Origin: JANXUC01 sp043782485 | GTDB taxonomy: Bacteria > Acidobacteriota > Terriglobia > Terriglobales > Acidobacteriaceae | Length of the DNA: 64,000 bases | Direction of reading: 5' to 3' | NCBI GenBank assembly: GCA_043782485.1 | Contig: JAYWAL010000102.1 | Location: 5,967-69,966, forward strand | Part shown: positions 8,483-16,287 of the stretch, piece by piece | Position numbering within the stretch: position 1 is the first letter of the stretch | How the letters are laid out: each line of letters starts with the position of its first letter | Made by a program: the position numbers and the translations under genes | The notes under the pieces: model-generated | Told to the model about the DNA's origin: nothing | Seen by the model: the letters and a program-made list of their open reading frames with translations, nothing else | The model's database searches: none

Positions 8483-8582
8483 ACCACGAAAACACTGAGA
8501 CACTGAGGAATCACACCAAAATATTGTGGAGATCAACAGTAGGGACAGCGGGAACACCTGACTTTCTCAGTGTCTCCGTGGT
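8483..8582. repeat. Long imperfect inverted repeat between purM and purN
   Basis: The arm ACCACGAAAACACTGAG (8483-8499) pairs with CTCAGTGTCTCCGTGGT (8566-8582) with two mismatches in 17. The left arm continues with a second ACACTGAGG unit. This CACTGAG/CTCAGTG word family is distinct from the other palindromes in the window. It would be transcribed as a large hairpin between the two pur genes. Confidence 0.8.
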
Positions 8583-8590
8583 AAAACGCC

Positions 8591-9658
8591 CTAGACGTAA
8601 GCCACTTTCCGCTCACCCTTCACAATCCGCCCGACCGTGTAATGCTTCTCGCCAATCCGCTCCAGCAGTCCTTGCGCCTTCTTGAACTTCGCCGCGGGAA
8701 CCACCAGCAGCATGCCCAGGCCCATGTTAAAAGTCCGCAACATGTCGTCCTGCGGAACGTTCCCCAGCTTCTGCAAATGCTCAAAAATCGGCTGCACCGG
8801 CCAGGAGCCTAACTCAATCTCGGCCGCCACGTTGCGCGGAAGAACACGCGGCAGATTCTCGGTAATTCCTCCGCCGGTAATGTGTGCCATGGCCGCCACC
8901 AGGTCATTCTCGACCATGCGCTTGATCACGTGCCAGTAGCTCTTGTGAATCTTCAGCAGTTCGGTGCCGACTTTACCCTTGATTTCGTTCACATACGTAT
9001 CCGGCGTGTACCCGGCGACTTCAAACAGCAACTTCCGCGCCAGCGAATACCCGTTCGTGTGCAGGCCCGTCGAAGGCAAGCCAAAAATCACGTCGCCAGC
9101 TTCCACAGTCTTGCCGGTAATAATCTTCTCGCGCTCCACCACGCCCACGATAAAGCCGGCCAAGTCGTATTCATCCTCGGGATAAAACCCAGGCATTTCG
9201 GCCGTCTCGCCGCCAATCAAGGCACAACCGTTGGCCTTGCAGGCCTCGGCCAGACCCTCCACCACCTTCACCGCGACTTCGCCGTCCAGTTTTCCGGTGG
9301 CCAAGTAGTCCAGAAAAAACAGCGGCGTCGCGCCTTGCACCGCAATGTCGTTCACGCAGTGGTTGACCAAATCTGCGCCAACCGTGCGATGGCTACCCGT
9401 CTCAAAGGCTAGGCGCAACTTGGTTCCCACTCCGTCGGCGCTCGAAACCAGCACCGGGTCTTTGTACTTGGCGCCGAGCGAAAACAGCCCGCCGAAACCG
9501 CCGATTTCACTCAGCACGCCCCGCGTAAACGTCTTTTGCGCCAGATACTTAATCCGCTGCTTGGCACGATTGCCAGCGTCAATGTTCACGCCAGCGTCGG
9601 CGTAGGTAATGATCTTGGGACTCGTTGGTTTCGGAGGCTTAGGCACGATTTTCAACAA
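8591..9658 (-). CDS. purM: Phosphoribosylformylglycinamidine cyclo-ligase (AIR synthetase)
   Basis: Fifth step of purine synthesis: closes the imidazole ring of FGAM to AIR using ATP. The start of the conserved region ITYADAGVNIDAGNRAKQRIK, the ATP-binding segment SADGVGTKLRLAFE, the motif DLVNHCVNDIAVQGA and the glycine-rich GGETAEMPGFY and HITGGGITENLPR segments are all present. The 355-residue length is normal. No ATG precedes the conserved region; the start is TTG at 9658 or 9655, or GTG about 12 nt further in, so the first residues are uncertain. It is first in the run purM-purN-tyrS. Confidence 0.96.
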   Translation of the reverse strand: MLKIVPKPPKPTSPKIITYADAGVNIDAGNRAKQRIKYLAQKTFTRGVLSEIGGFGGLFSLGAKYKDPVLVSSADGVGTKLRLAFETGSHRTVGADLVNHCVNDIAVQGATPLFFLDYLATGKLDGEVAVKVVEGLAEACKANGCALIGGETAEMPGFYPEDEYDLAGFIVGVVEREKIITGKTVEAGDVIFGLPSTGLHTNGYSLARKLLFEVAGYTPDTYVNEIKGKVGTELLKIHKSYWHVIKRMVENDLVAAMAHITGGGITENLPRVLPRNVAAEIELGSWPVQPIFEHLQKLGNVPQDDMLRTFNMGLGMLLVVPAAKFKKAQGLLERIGEKHYTVGRIVKGERKVAYV

Positions 9659-9834
9659 TCTTTTCTGGTCGAAACCGGGTGCTGTCTCAATCGGTTCAGG
9701 TCTAAAAACTGGGATTACACGGGCTGGATCCAGACGGATGGAACACCAGGCAACAACGTTCTGGAAGCCTTATTGTAGCACGCAGGCGCGACCGGCCTGA
9801 GCCGCCAGGAATGCCCTCCCCGCCGCGCCCACAA

Positions 9835-9866
9835 AGAAAAAACCCCGGCTCGCAAGCCGGGGTTTG
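9835..9866 (-). terminator. Intrinsic terminator of the Lys/His-rich small gene
   Basis: CCCCGGCT (9843-9850) and AGCCGGGG (9855-9862) form a perfect 8-bp stem with a four-base loop, extended by three A-T pairs. On the minus strand the stem is followed by a T-run (the A-tract at 9835-9842). It lies about 20 bp after the stop of the minus-strand gene at 9884. Confidence 0.9.
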
Positions 9867-9883
9867 GCCGAACGAATCTCCAA

Positions 9884-10078
9884 TTACTTCTTGTCGTCCA
9901 TCTTGTCCATCTTCTCGGCCTTTTCCTTCTTGTGATGCTTGTGGTGCTTCTTGCCCTTCTTTTCCATCTTGTCTTCCATCTTGTCCATCTTCTTGTCATC
10001 GGCGGGCTTGCACTCGGCAAACGCAACCGACGAGCTGACCAGCGCCAGGGCGAACAACATCGCGATTAGCTTCTTCAT
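9884..10078 (-). CDS. Small exported Lys/His-rich protein
   Basis: A 64-residue protein with a textbook Sec signal peptide (MKKLIAMLFALALVSSSVAFA, cleavage after residue 21) and a 43-residue mature part that is almost entirely charged. It contains one Cys, a KKGKKHHKHHKKEK core and a repeated KMDKMED/KMDKMDD unit. The ATG at 10078 is chosen because AAGGAG lies 10 nt upstream and the signal peptide starts there; an upstream start at 10096 would add six residues. The strong terminator after it supports a real, separately expressed gene. The His/Asp/Glu clusters suggest metal or polyanion binding; this is inference. Confidence 0.72.
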   Translation of the reverse strand: MKKLIAMLFALALVSSSVAFAECKPADDKKMDKMEDKMEKKGKKHHKHHKKEKAEKMDKMDDKK

Positions 10079-10425
10079 GGGGTAAAACTCCTTCATTTCC
10101 TAGTTCTAGGGTTTTCACGTGGACGCACGTTTTCCCGGTTTGCGCCAGGAGCGGAATCCATCGTCCGAATTGTATGCCAAAGCGGGTTCGGTTGCCAGAA
10201 TCGGAAGTCGCCTAGGCGCGGAGGGGTTGCCGCAAGGCGAAGACTAGGGCTGTAGGGACGAGGCCGGGAATGCAGAGGTCAGAAGCACGGAAAGTCAGAC
10301 CGCGGAAGTAAAGGCAAAAACAGAATTCAGATTGCAGAAGTAACGGCCCCCAATGGAACGGTATCTCGCCGGGAACGAGGACTTTACTTCTACATTCTGA
10401 CTTCTGCATTCTGATTTCCCCTCCC
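10079..10425. other. Gene-free interval upstream of the Lys/His-rich gene
   Basis: About 350 bp with no convincing coding frame. The first part holds the ribosome-binding site of the small gene at 10078 and presumably its promoter, though no clear -35/-10 pair was identified. The part from about 10290 to 10420 is a dispersed repeat (separate entry). Confidence 0.5.
10290..10420. repeat. Dispersed repeat family A ('TTACTTCTGCAATCTGA'), copy 1
   Basis: A left arm containing AGATTGCAGAAGTAA (10329-10343) faces a right arm with TTTACTTCTACATTCTGA and a further CTTCTGCATTCTGA unit ending near 10414, separated by about 40 bp. The same architecture recurs at 11391-11522 and 26655-26775, and a one-sided copy lies at 60521-60570. 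It directly follows the RES toxin stop. Confidence 0.85.
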
Positions 10426-10905
10426 TCACCGCCCAAAAATCCTCTGGTCCCACATCACCGGCATTGGCACCGACGCCGTGATCCGGGCAAAATCCGGATG
10501 CCGCTGATGAATCAGCACATTGCGCTCCACCCCGCCGCTTGGCACCGACGGCACCAAGAGCACCGCCGTCCGTTGCTCTTCATACCAGCGGCTGCCCCAG
10601 GCTCGACTCGCCCTGCCGTCTGCCGCATCCCAGCCGGGCACGTCTTCCGGACCAATCTCCTCCATCTCCACTTCCACCTGAATTTGAATCTGAATGTAGG
10701 CAAACCCGCGCGGAACCCGGCCGAGATTACTGTGTACCAGAATCTCCAACAGCGCGCCGGAGAATGATGTCGCGGCGTAAATTACCGACTGCCCTTTGCG
10801 GCTCCAGCGTGCCCCGTGGAGTGCCGCACCCGCTCCGTCGAACAGCTCATGCCGGGCCTGACCGATCCGCGTTGCCAGCAGCGGCCCCTTATACCGGGAG
10901 ACCAT
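10426..10905 (-). CDS. RES-domain toxin (NAD-degrading type) of an Xre/RES module
   Basis: A 159-residue RES-family protein. Characterised RES toxins such as MbcT deplete cellular NAD+ by phosphorolysis or hydrolysis. The N-terminal YKGPLLATRIGQARH and ALHGARWSRKGQSVIYAATSFSGALLEILVH segments match the conserved Arg/Tyr/Ser region of the family. The partner antitoxin gene lies immediately upstream, with a 2-nt gap. The ATG is at 10905, inside a 19-bp tandem duplication that also carries the antitoxin stop. Catalytic residues are inferred from the family pattern. Conservation of the R-E-S triad should be checked in an alignment. Confidence 0.87.
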   Translation of the reverse strand: MVSRYKGPLLATRIGQARHELFDGAGAALHGARWSRKGQSVIYAATSFSGALLEILVHSNLGRVPRGFAYIQIQIQVEVEMEEIGPEDVPGWDAADGRASRAWGSRWYEEQRTAVLLVPSVPSGGVERNVLIHQRHPDFARITASVPMPVMWDQRIFGR

Positions 10906-10925
10906 ACTTAAACCGGGAGACCATA
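10888..10925. repeat. 19-bp tandem duplication at the antitoxin/toxin junction
   Basis: Two directly adjacent 19-bp units (10888-10906 and 10907-10925), read on the minus strand as TATGGTCTCCCGGTTTAAG then TATGGTCTCCCGGTATAAG, differ at one position. The upstream unit encodes the antitoxin end YGLPV and stop. The downstream unit encodes the toxin start MVSRYK. Confidence 0.95.
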
Positions 10926-11342
10926 TTCCAGCCGGTCCAGCACCTCTTCCACCCGCCGCGCTCCCAATTCCGTCAAGGCCGACTCAATCGGCGTCCGCCC
11001 GGAAAGCTCCGGATGCGGTTGCTTCAACCATGTTCGCGCATCTTCCCGGTCGTCCCATACCGCCTCGGCCGACGCAATCACCCGCGCCAACCTCTCGGTG
11101 CGCTCACTCTCCGCCAGACGAAGGCGCAACACACGCCGCTTAAATGTGGCTTGCGGCACCACCAAATACAGGATCCGGTTGCGCTCGCTGGCCACCGCAA
11201 AGATGCGTTGCAAGGCACATCGCAGAGCCGCCTTGGGCATTCCGGCCAAAACCAGGGCCTCCAGGTCGTTATTGGAGCGCACCCTCCGCCCCAACACCGC
11301 CACGCCCCCTAATATCTCCGCAATCCGATTGGCTTCGACCAT
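10908..11342 (-). CDS. Antitoxin of the Xre/MbcA/ParS family
   Basis: A 144-residue protein whose C-terminal 50 residues (ARTWLKQPHPELSGRTPIESALTELGARRVEEVLDRLEYGLP) are the DUF2384 toxin-binding domain of Xre/MbcA/ParS antitoxins. The N-terminal part is helical and would hold the DNA-binding Xre-like domain used for autoregulation. The toxin gene follows after 2 nt. A TATAGA sequence on the minus strand ends 8 nt before the ATG, which hints at a very short leader. The pair is bracketed by two copies of repeat family A. Confidence 0.88.
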   Translation of the reverse strand: MVEANRIAEILGGVAVLGRRVRSNNDLEALVLAGMPKAALRCALQRIFAVASERNRILYLVVPQATFKRRVLRLRLAESERTERLARVIASAEAVWDDREDARTWLKQPHPELSGRTPIESALTELGARRVEEVLDRLEYGLPV

Positions 11343-11384
11343 GGCATCATTCTATACCATAAGGCAGCTCAGATGATACCAATG

Positions 11385-11522
11385 ATTGCGAAAGGCGAAG
11401 TCAGATCGCAGAAGTAAAAGCCGCCATTAGTGAGGAGAATACTTCCAGGAATTAGGTTTTACCTTCTGCATTCTGACTTCCGCCTTCTCACTTCTCACCT
11501 CTGCCTTCCGCCTTCTGCATTG
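11385..11522. repeat. Dispersed repeat family A, copy 2
   Basis: A left arm with TCAGATCGCAGAAGTAAAAG (11401-11420) and a right arm of TTTTACCTTCTGCATTCTGACTT type, then several degenerate CTTCTGC/CTTCCGC units to 11522. It lies between the antitoxin promoter and the 3' end of the carboxylase gene, as the partner of copy 1 around the toxin-antitoxin pair. Confidence 0.85.
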
Positions 11523-11526
11523 CCCT

Positions 11527-13077
11527 TCACAACGGAATATTCCCGTGCTTCTTCGGCGGGTTCTTATCTCGTTTGTTTTCCAGCATTTCCAGCGCCTGAA
11601 TCAGCCGCTTTCGCGTCTCCCGGGGATGAATCACCGCATCCACGAACCCGCGCTCGGCCGCCACATACGGATTCGCAAACCGGTCGCGAAACTCCTCCAT
11701 CTTCTCCGCCCGCATCTCGTCCCGGTTCTCCGCACGCTCCAGCTCGCGGCGATAAACGATGTCCACCGCGCCCTCGGGCCCCATCACCGCAATCTCCGCC
11801 GTCGGCCAGGCATAATTCACATCCGCGCGAATATGCTTCGACGCCATCACGCAATACGCCCCGCCATACGCCTTCCGCGTGATCACCGTAATCTTCGGCA
11901 CCGTCGCCTCGGCGAAGGCGTATAGCAACTTCGCCCCGTGCCGGATAATCCCGCCATACTCCTGCGTCGTCCCCGGCAGAAACCCGGGCACGTCTTCAAA
12001 CGTGATCAGCGGGATGTTGAAGCAATCACAAAACCGCACGAAGCGCGCCCCCTTCACCGACGCATTAATATCTAGCGTCCCCGCCAGAAACGCTGGCTGA
12101 TTCGCCACAATGCCCACCGGCTTCCCGCCCATACGCGCAAACCCAATCACCATGTTCTTGGCGTAATGTTCTTGCACTTCGAAAAAATACCCATCGTCCG
12201 CCACATGCCGCAGCACATCTTTCATGTCATACGGCTGATTGGATTCCGCTGGAACCAGCTTATCCAGCGCGGCATCCGCACGGTCAACGGGGTCGGTACA
12301 AGCCTTACGCGGCGGCGTCTCTAAATTGTTCGACGGCATAAAGCTCAGCAGTTCACGAATCGTCGAGAGGCACTCGGCGTCGTCCTTGGCCGCAAAATGC
12401 GCCACACCCGAAACCTCGTTGTGCGTCATCGCCCCGCCCAACTGGTCCTTGGTGACTTCTTCATGTGTCACGAGCCGAATCACGTCCGGCCCGGTGATGA
12501 ACATGTATGACGTATGTTCCACCATCAAAACGAAGTCCGTAATCGCCGGAGAATATACCGCCCCGCCCGCGCAAGGCCCCATCACGGCGGAAATCTGCGG
12601 CACCACTCCGCTATACAACGTGTTGCGCAGGAAAATATCCGCATACCCCGCCAGCGACGCCACGCCTTCCTGAATCCTGGCCCCGCCCGAGTCGTTCAAT
12701 CCAATCAGCGGCGCTCCCACCTTGGCCGCCATGTCCATAATCTTCACAATCTTCGCCGCGTTCGTTTCCGACAACGACCCGCCAAACACCGTAAAATCCT
12801 GCGCGAACACAAACACCGTGCGCCCATCCACCTTGCCGTACCCGGTGATGAACCCATCGCCCTGGAACTTTGTCTCCTGCATTCCAAAATCAGCACAACG
12901 ATGCGTCACCAGCTTGTCGGTCTCTTCGAACGTGCCCTCATCCAGCAAAAAATCGACACGTTCTCGCGCCGTCATCTTGCCTTCCTTACGTTGCTTCTCC
13001 AGCCGCGCCGAGCCGCCACCCTCGTCGGCCAGCTTGCTCCGCCGCTCCAGTTCCGCCAGTTTCTCTTCAAGTTTCAT
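11527..13077 (-). CDS. Acyl-CoA (propionyl/acetyl/methylmalonyl) carboxylase, carboxyltransferase beta subunit
   Basis: A 516-residue crotonase-fold carboxyltransferase that moves CO2 from carboxybiotin to an acyl-CoA; propionyl-CoA is the commonest substrate of this PccB/MmdA group. The N-terminal KMTARERVDFLLDEGTFEE, the oxyanion-hole segments NDSGGARIQEGVASLAGY and GPCAGGAVYSPAITDF, and the C-terminal DVPGFLPGTTQEYGGIIRHGAKLLYAFAEATVPK are typical. No biotin carboxylase or carrier gene adjoins it; those subunits lie at 58508-60501. The start is ATG 13077. A 46-bp degenerate copy of its 5' end lies at 16464-16509. Substrate specificity and use as a sodium-pump decarboxylase subunit cannot be told from sequence. 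Confidence 0.9.
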   Translation of the reverse strand: MKLEEKLAELERRSKLADEGGGSARLEKQRKEGKMTARERVDFLLDEGTFEETDKLVTHRCADFGMQETKFQGDGFITGYGKVDGRTVFVFAQDFTVFGGSLSETNAAKIVKIMDMAAKVGAPLIGLNDSGGARIQEGVASLAGYADIFLRNTLYSGVVPQISAVMGPCAGGAVYSPAITDFVLMVEHTSYMFITGPDVIRLVTHEEVTKDQLGGAMTHNEVSGVAHFAAKDDAECLSTIRELLSFMPSNNLETPPRKACTDPVDRADAALDKLVPAESNQPYDMKDVLRHVADDGYFFEVQEHYAKNMVIGFARMGGKPVGIVANQPAFLAGTLDINASVKGARFVRFCDCFNIPLITFEDVPGFLPGTTQEYGGIIRHGAKLLYAFAEATVPKITVITRKAYGGAYCVMASKHIRADVNYAWPTAEIAVMGPEGAVDIVYRRELERAENRDEMRAEKMEEFRDRFANPYVAAERGFVDAVIHPRETRKRLIQALEMLENKRDKNPPKKHGNIPL

Positions 13078-13268
13078 GTCGGGGATTATAGCGGGTGCGG
13101 AAAAGGCAAAGCGCGCCGTTGCGGATATTGGACTGGCGGCCGAATCGCGACACGGCCGACCCCATGATTCACATTTCCGAAGCGGCAGCGGCCGACGATT
13201 TTGCGGACTGCGTCAGGCTTCGTGGTAAATTGACGTGCCCGGTTTCGGCCGGGCATGGAGGGGCACCT

Positions 13269-14318
13269 ATGGAGCGACGAGCATTCCTCAGCCTCACCAG
13301 CGGCGCGGTAGCAGCTCTAGCCGTTCAGCCTTTAGCGCTGCTGGAAGGCCGCGAGCAGCCACGAAGCGAATCCAAAAGTATGGTCACATATCCCGATCCT
13401 GCCGTGGAAGTGGTGGACCCCCGCTTTGCCAAGTACCGCGTCTTGAACGCCGCGGTCGAGCGACTCTACACCGGAGCGCGCTGGGCTGAGGGGCCGGTTT
13501 GGTTCGCGGACGGGCGCTATCTGCTATTCAGCGACATCCCCAACAACCGTATGCTGCGCTGGCTCGAGGATACGGAGGAAGTAAGCGTATTCCGCAGCCC
13601 CTCAAATTTCAGCAATGGTAACTACCGGGACCGGCAAGGTCGTCTCCTAACCTGCGAGCACCTGACGCGCCGACTGACCCGCACCGAATGGGATGGAACG
13701 ATTTCCGTGTTGATGGATGCATTCCACAACAAGAAATTGAACGCGCCCAACGACTTGACCGTGCACTCCGATGGAGCCATCTGGTTCACCGATCCGGGAT
13801 ACGGCATTATGACGAACTACGAGGGACAGAAAGCGGCCTTCGAACTCCCCGCCAACGTTTACCGGCTTGACCCGAAAACACGCGAAGCGACGGTGGTGGC
13901 CACCGACCTGGTAAAGCCAAATGGTATCTGCTTTTCGCCCGACGAGAAGGGACTCTATATCGTGGACACTGGCGAGCAAGCCCACTCCAGCGACCCGCAC
14001 CCGATTCGTGTGTACGATGTGGAAGACGGCGTGCGCCTCAAAAACGGGCGCGTCTTTGCCGACATGTCTCCTGGCCTCTCCGATGGCATTCGCTGCGACA
14101 CCGACGGCAATCTTTGGTCGGCTGCTGGCTGGGGTTCTGAGCCTTTCAACGGTGTCCACATCTTCGCACCGGATGGGGCGCTGATCGGCAAGATTCATCT
14201 GCCGGAAACTTGCGCGAATTTGTGTTTCGGAGGCAGAAACGGAAACCGGCTTTTTATGGCGGCCAGCCAATCCGTTTATGCCCTCTACGTGAACGCCCGG
14301 GGAGCGCAACTGCCCTGA
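13269..14318 (+). CDS. SMP-30/gluconolactonase family protein with an N-terminal export signal
   Basis: A 349-residue six-bladed beta-propeller of the SMP-30/gluconolactonase/LRE family; such enzymes hydrolyse sugar lactones with a bound divalent metal. The blade motifs LLFSDIPNNRMLRW, NDLTVHSDGAIWFTDPGYG, KPNGICFSPDEKGLYIVDTG and DGIRCDTDGNLWSA carry the expected metal-site Glu/Asn/Asp residues. The start is ATG 13269 because GGAGG lies just upstream and the protein then begins with a hydrophobic MERRAFLSLTSGAVAALAVQ leader. One Arg pair follows the initiator, so Tat export is possible but the motif is incomplete. It is divergent from the carboxylase gene. The true substrate is unknown. Confidence 0.88.
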   Translation: MERRAFLSLTSGAVAALAVQPLALLEGREQPRSESKSMVTYPDPAVEVVDPRFAKYRVLNAAVERLYTGARWAEGPVWFADGRYLLFSDIPNNRMLRWLEDTEEVSVFRSPSNFSNGNYRDRQGRLLTCEHLTRRLTRTEWDGTISVLMDAFHNKKLNAPNDLTVHSDGAIWFTDPGYGIMTNYEGQKAAFELPANVYRLDPKTREATVVATDLVKPNGICFSPDEKGLYIVDTGEQAHSSDPHPIRVYDVEDGVRLKNGRVFADMSPGLSDGIRCDTDGNLWSAAGWGSEPFNGVHIFAPDGALIGKIHLPETCANLCFGGRNGNRLFMAASQSVYALYVNARGAQLP

Positions 14319-14464
14319 GGGGAACCTGGAGACTGCTGGCATTCGCTGTCCCAATCCCCCACACGAATTCCTGGCGACTGAACAGGACGGTCAAACAGTC
14401 GTCGCCGTCCAAAACCCGATTTCCACACCCCTACCCGATCAATCCCAATTTTGTATCCTAACCC

Positions 14465-14490
14465 TGTCGATTTCCCCAACCCCGTTCGAC
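14465..14490 (+). promoter_or_regulatory. Candidate ECF42-dependent promoter
   Basis: TGTCGA at 14465-14470 is followed after exactly 16 bp by CGAC at 14487-14490, 23 bp before the ATG of the DGPF gene. This matches the TGTCGA / CGA(C/T) pattern that I recall for ECF42 target promoters upstream of DGPF genes. A good AGGAGG site lies between it and the ATG. Confidence 0.65.
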
Positions 14491-14513
14491 TAACCAGCAG
14501 GAGGAACTAAACC

Positions 14514-14888
14514 ATGCAATATCTAATGCTGATCTACGACGTAGAAGCGAACTGGACCAAGATGCCGGCGGCCGACCAGGCAGCCATGTACCAGGAATAC
14601 GGGCAGTTCACACAGCAAATCACCGCGAGCGGCAATCACCGCGCCGGGCACCAGTTGAAGCCCATCGCCACGGCCACCACCGTCCGAGTAAGGGACGGCA
14701 AGCGCCTCGTCACAGACGGCCCGTTTGCAGAAACGAAAGAACAGTTAGGCGGCTTCTATCTGGTGGAGGCCAAGGACTTGGACGAGGCCATCTCCATCGC
14801 CGCGCGAATCCCCTCGGTGCGGCACGGGTCCATCGAGATCCGGCCCATTGTGACGCACGGCGAAACATCGGAGGGTAAGGTTGCGTAG
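14514..14888 (+). CDS. DGPF/YCII-domain protein, partner of ECF42
   Basis: A 124-residue single-domain protein of the YCII-related superfamily with the signature DGPFAETKEQLGGFYLVEAKDLDEAI that names the DGPF group. The N-terminus MQYLMLIYDVEANW is the usual start, and AGGAGG lies 9 nt before the ATG. In many phyla these genes sit beside and are controlled by ECF42 sigma factors, as here with a sigma gene 35 bp downstream. The biochemical role is not established; YCII relatives include dehydrochlorinase-like enzymes with a conserved His-Asp pair. Confidence 0.93.
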   Translation: MQYLMLIYDVEANWTKMPAADQAAMYQEYGQFTQQITASGNHRAGHQLKPIATATTVRVRDGKRLVTDGPFAETKEQLGGFYLVEAKDLDEAISIAARIPSVRHGSIEIRPIVTHGETSEGKVA

Positions 14889-14923
14889 CAACTTTTCCCC
14901 AAAGTCACCCAGGCGGTCGCGGC

Positions 14924-16255
14924 ATGGATCACGCAAGGGATCTAGCTTGGGGTCAAGCCATGGATCTAGCCATGGATCTTGAAAAACTCCATCGCGAAGA
15001 GTCCGGGCGGATTCTGTCCACCTTGATTCGGCTGCTGGGTGACTTTGATCTGGCGGAGGAAATGTTGCAGGAGGCTTATGCCACGGCGCTGCAAAAATGG
15101 CCCGTGGAGGGGCCTCCTGCTAATCCCGCGGCGTGGCTGGTCAGCACGGCGCGGCACAAGGCCATCGACCGGCTCCGGCGCAACCAGCGCTTCGAAAACA
15201 AGCAGGCGGAGATCGCGCGCTACTCCGATTTTCTCGCGCAGCCCGCTGCTGGCTTCTCCGCAGGCAACACGGAAGGCACAACAGAAGACCCGGGCAACTG
15301 GTTCCCCGACGACCGCCTGCGCCTGATTTTTACCTGTTGCCACCCGGCACTGGCCGAAGAAGCCCAAGTCGCTCTCACCCTTCGCACTGTCTGCGGCATC
15401 ACCACGGAAGAGCTGGCCAAGGCTTTTCTGGTTCCGGTGGCGACCATCGCCCAGAGACTGGTGCGGGCCAAGCGCAAAATTCGGGACACTGAAATTCCTT
15501 ATCAAGAACCTGCTCCCGGAGATTTGCCGCAGCGTCTTGATGCCGTTCTGCTGGTCGTTTACCTCATCTTCAATGAGGGTTACCTGGCCAGTAGCGGCGA
15601 CGCCCTGGTGCGGAGAGAACTGTGCGCCGAGGCGATTCGGCTGGGTCGCGTCCTCTGTGCCCTGCTGCCGCAGCCTTCCGAGGCGCAAGCGCTGCTGGCT
15701 CTCATGCTGCTGCACGACTCCCGCTGCGATGCCAGGGTGAAGCACGGCGAACTAGTTTTGCTGGAAGAGCAGGACCGCACCCTCTGGCATGGCGATCAAA
15801 TTCGCGAAGGGACTGCGCTGATCGAACAAGCCCTGCGAGCCGGAGCACGGAGCACCTACGCGTTACAGGCCTCCATCAGCGCGCTGCACGCCAACGCAAT
15901 CACGGCGGAGCAAACCGACTGGCGGCAGATTGCTGCTCTGTATGGAATTTTGTTGCAAAGGTACGGGTCACCCGTAGTCGAGGTGAACCGGGCGGTCGCC
16001 GTGGCGATGGCTGGTGATTTGGAACAGGGACTGGCGCTTCTGGGCCTGATTGAAGAACGAGATGAGCTCCGAGACTTCCATCTGCTGCCAGCCGCTCAAG
16101 CGGATTTGCTCCGTCGCCTGGGAAGACTGCCCGAAGCCGCTTCCGCCTATCGTCGAGCCCTGTCGCTAGCGACCAATGACGTCGAGATTCGATTCCTCCG
16201 CCGCAGGTTGGCGGAAATGGAACAACCCCCGCTGCGTGCCTACCTGGATGCCTAA
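14924..16255 (+). CDS. ECF42-family RNA polymerase sigma factor with C-terminal TPR-like extension
   Basis: A 443-residue extracytoplasmic-function sigma factor, about twice the normal ECF length. Region 2 (LLGDFDLAEEMLQEAYATAL, WLVSTARHKAIDRLRR) lies near residues 38-90 and region 4 (TLRTVCGITTEELAKAFLVPVATIAQRLVRAKRKIRD) near residues 150-190. The remaining 240 residues are helical and repeat-like, the extension reported to be needed for activity in this group. The upstream DGPF gene and its TGTCGA-N16-CGAC promoter fix the assignment to ECF42. No anti-sigma factor adjoins it. The start is uncertain: ATG 14924, 14960 or 14972, the last two within repeated ATGGATCT words. Confidence 0.92.
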   Translation: MDHARDLAWGQAMDLAMDLEKLHREESGRILSTLIRLLGDFDLAEEMLQEAYATALQKWPVEGPPANPAAWLVSTARHKAIDRLRRNQRFENKQAEIARYSDFLAQPAAGFSAGNTEGTTEDPGNWFPDDRLRLIFTCCHPALAEEAQVALTLRTVCGITTEELAKAFLVPVATIAQRLVRAKRKIRDTEIPYQEPAPGDLPQRLDAVLLVVYLIFNEGYLASSGDALVRRELCAEAIRLGRVLCALLPQPSEAQALLALMLLHDSRCDARVKHGELVLLEEQDRTLWHGDQIREGTALIEQALRAGARSTYALQASISALHANAITAEQTDWRQIAALYGILLQRYGSPVVEVNRAVAVAMAGDLEQGLALLGLIEERDELRDFHLLPAAQADLLRRLGRLPEAASAYRRALSLATNDVEIRFLRRRLAEMEQPPLRAYLDA

Positions 16256-16287
16256 TACAGCCCGTGTTGAAAGTAAGATTTGTATCA

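Noticed and set aside
13095..13268. Upstream extension of the SMP-30 protein frame
   Set aside because: The added residues (MRKRQSAPLR...) look non-coding, and GGAGG sits directly before ATG 13269.
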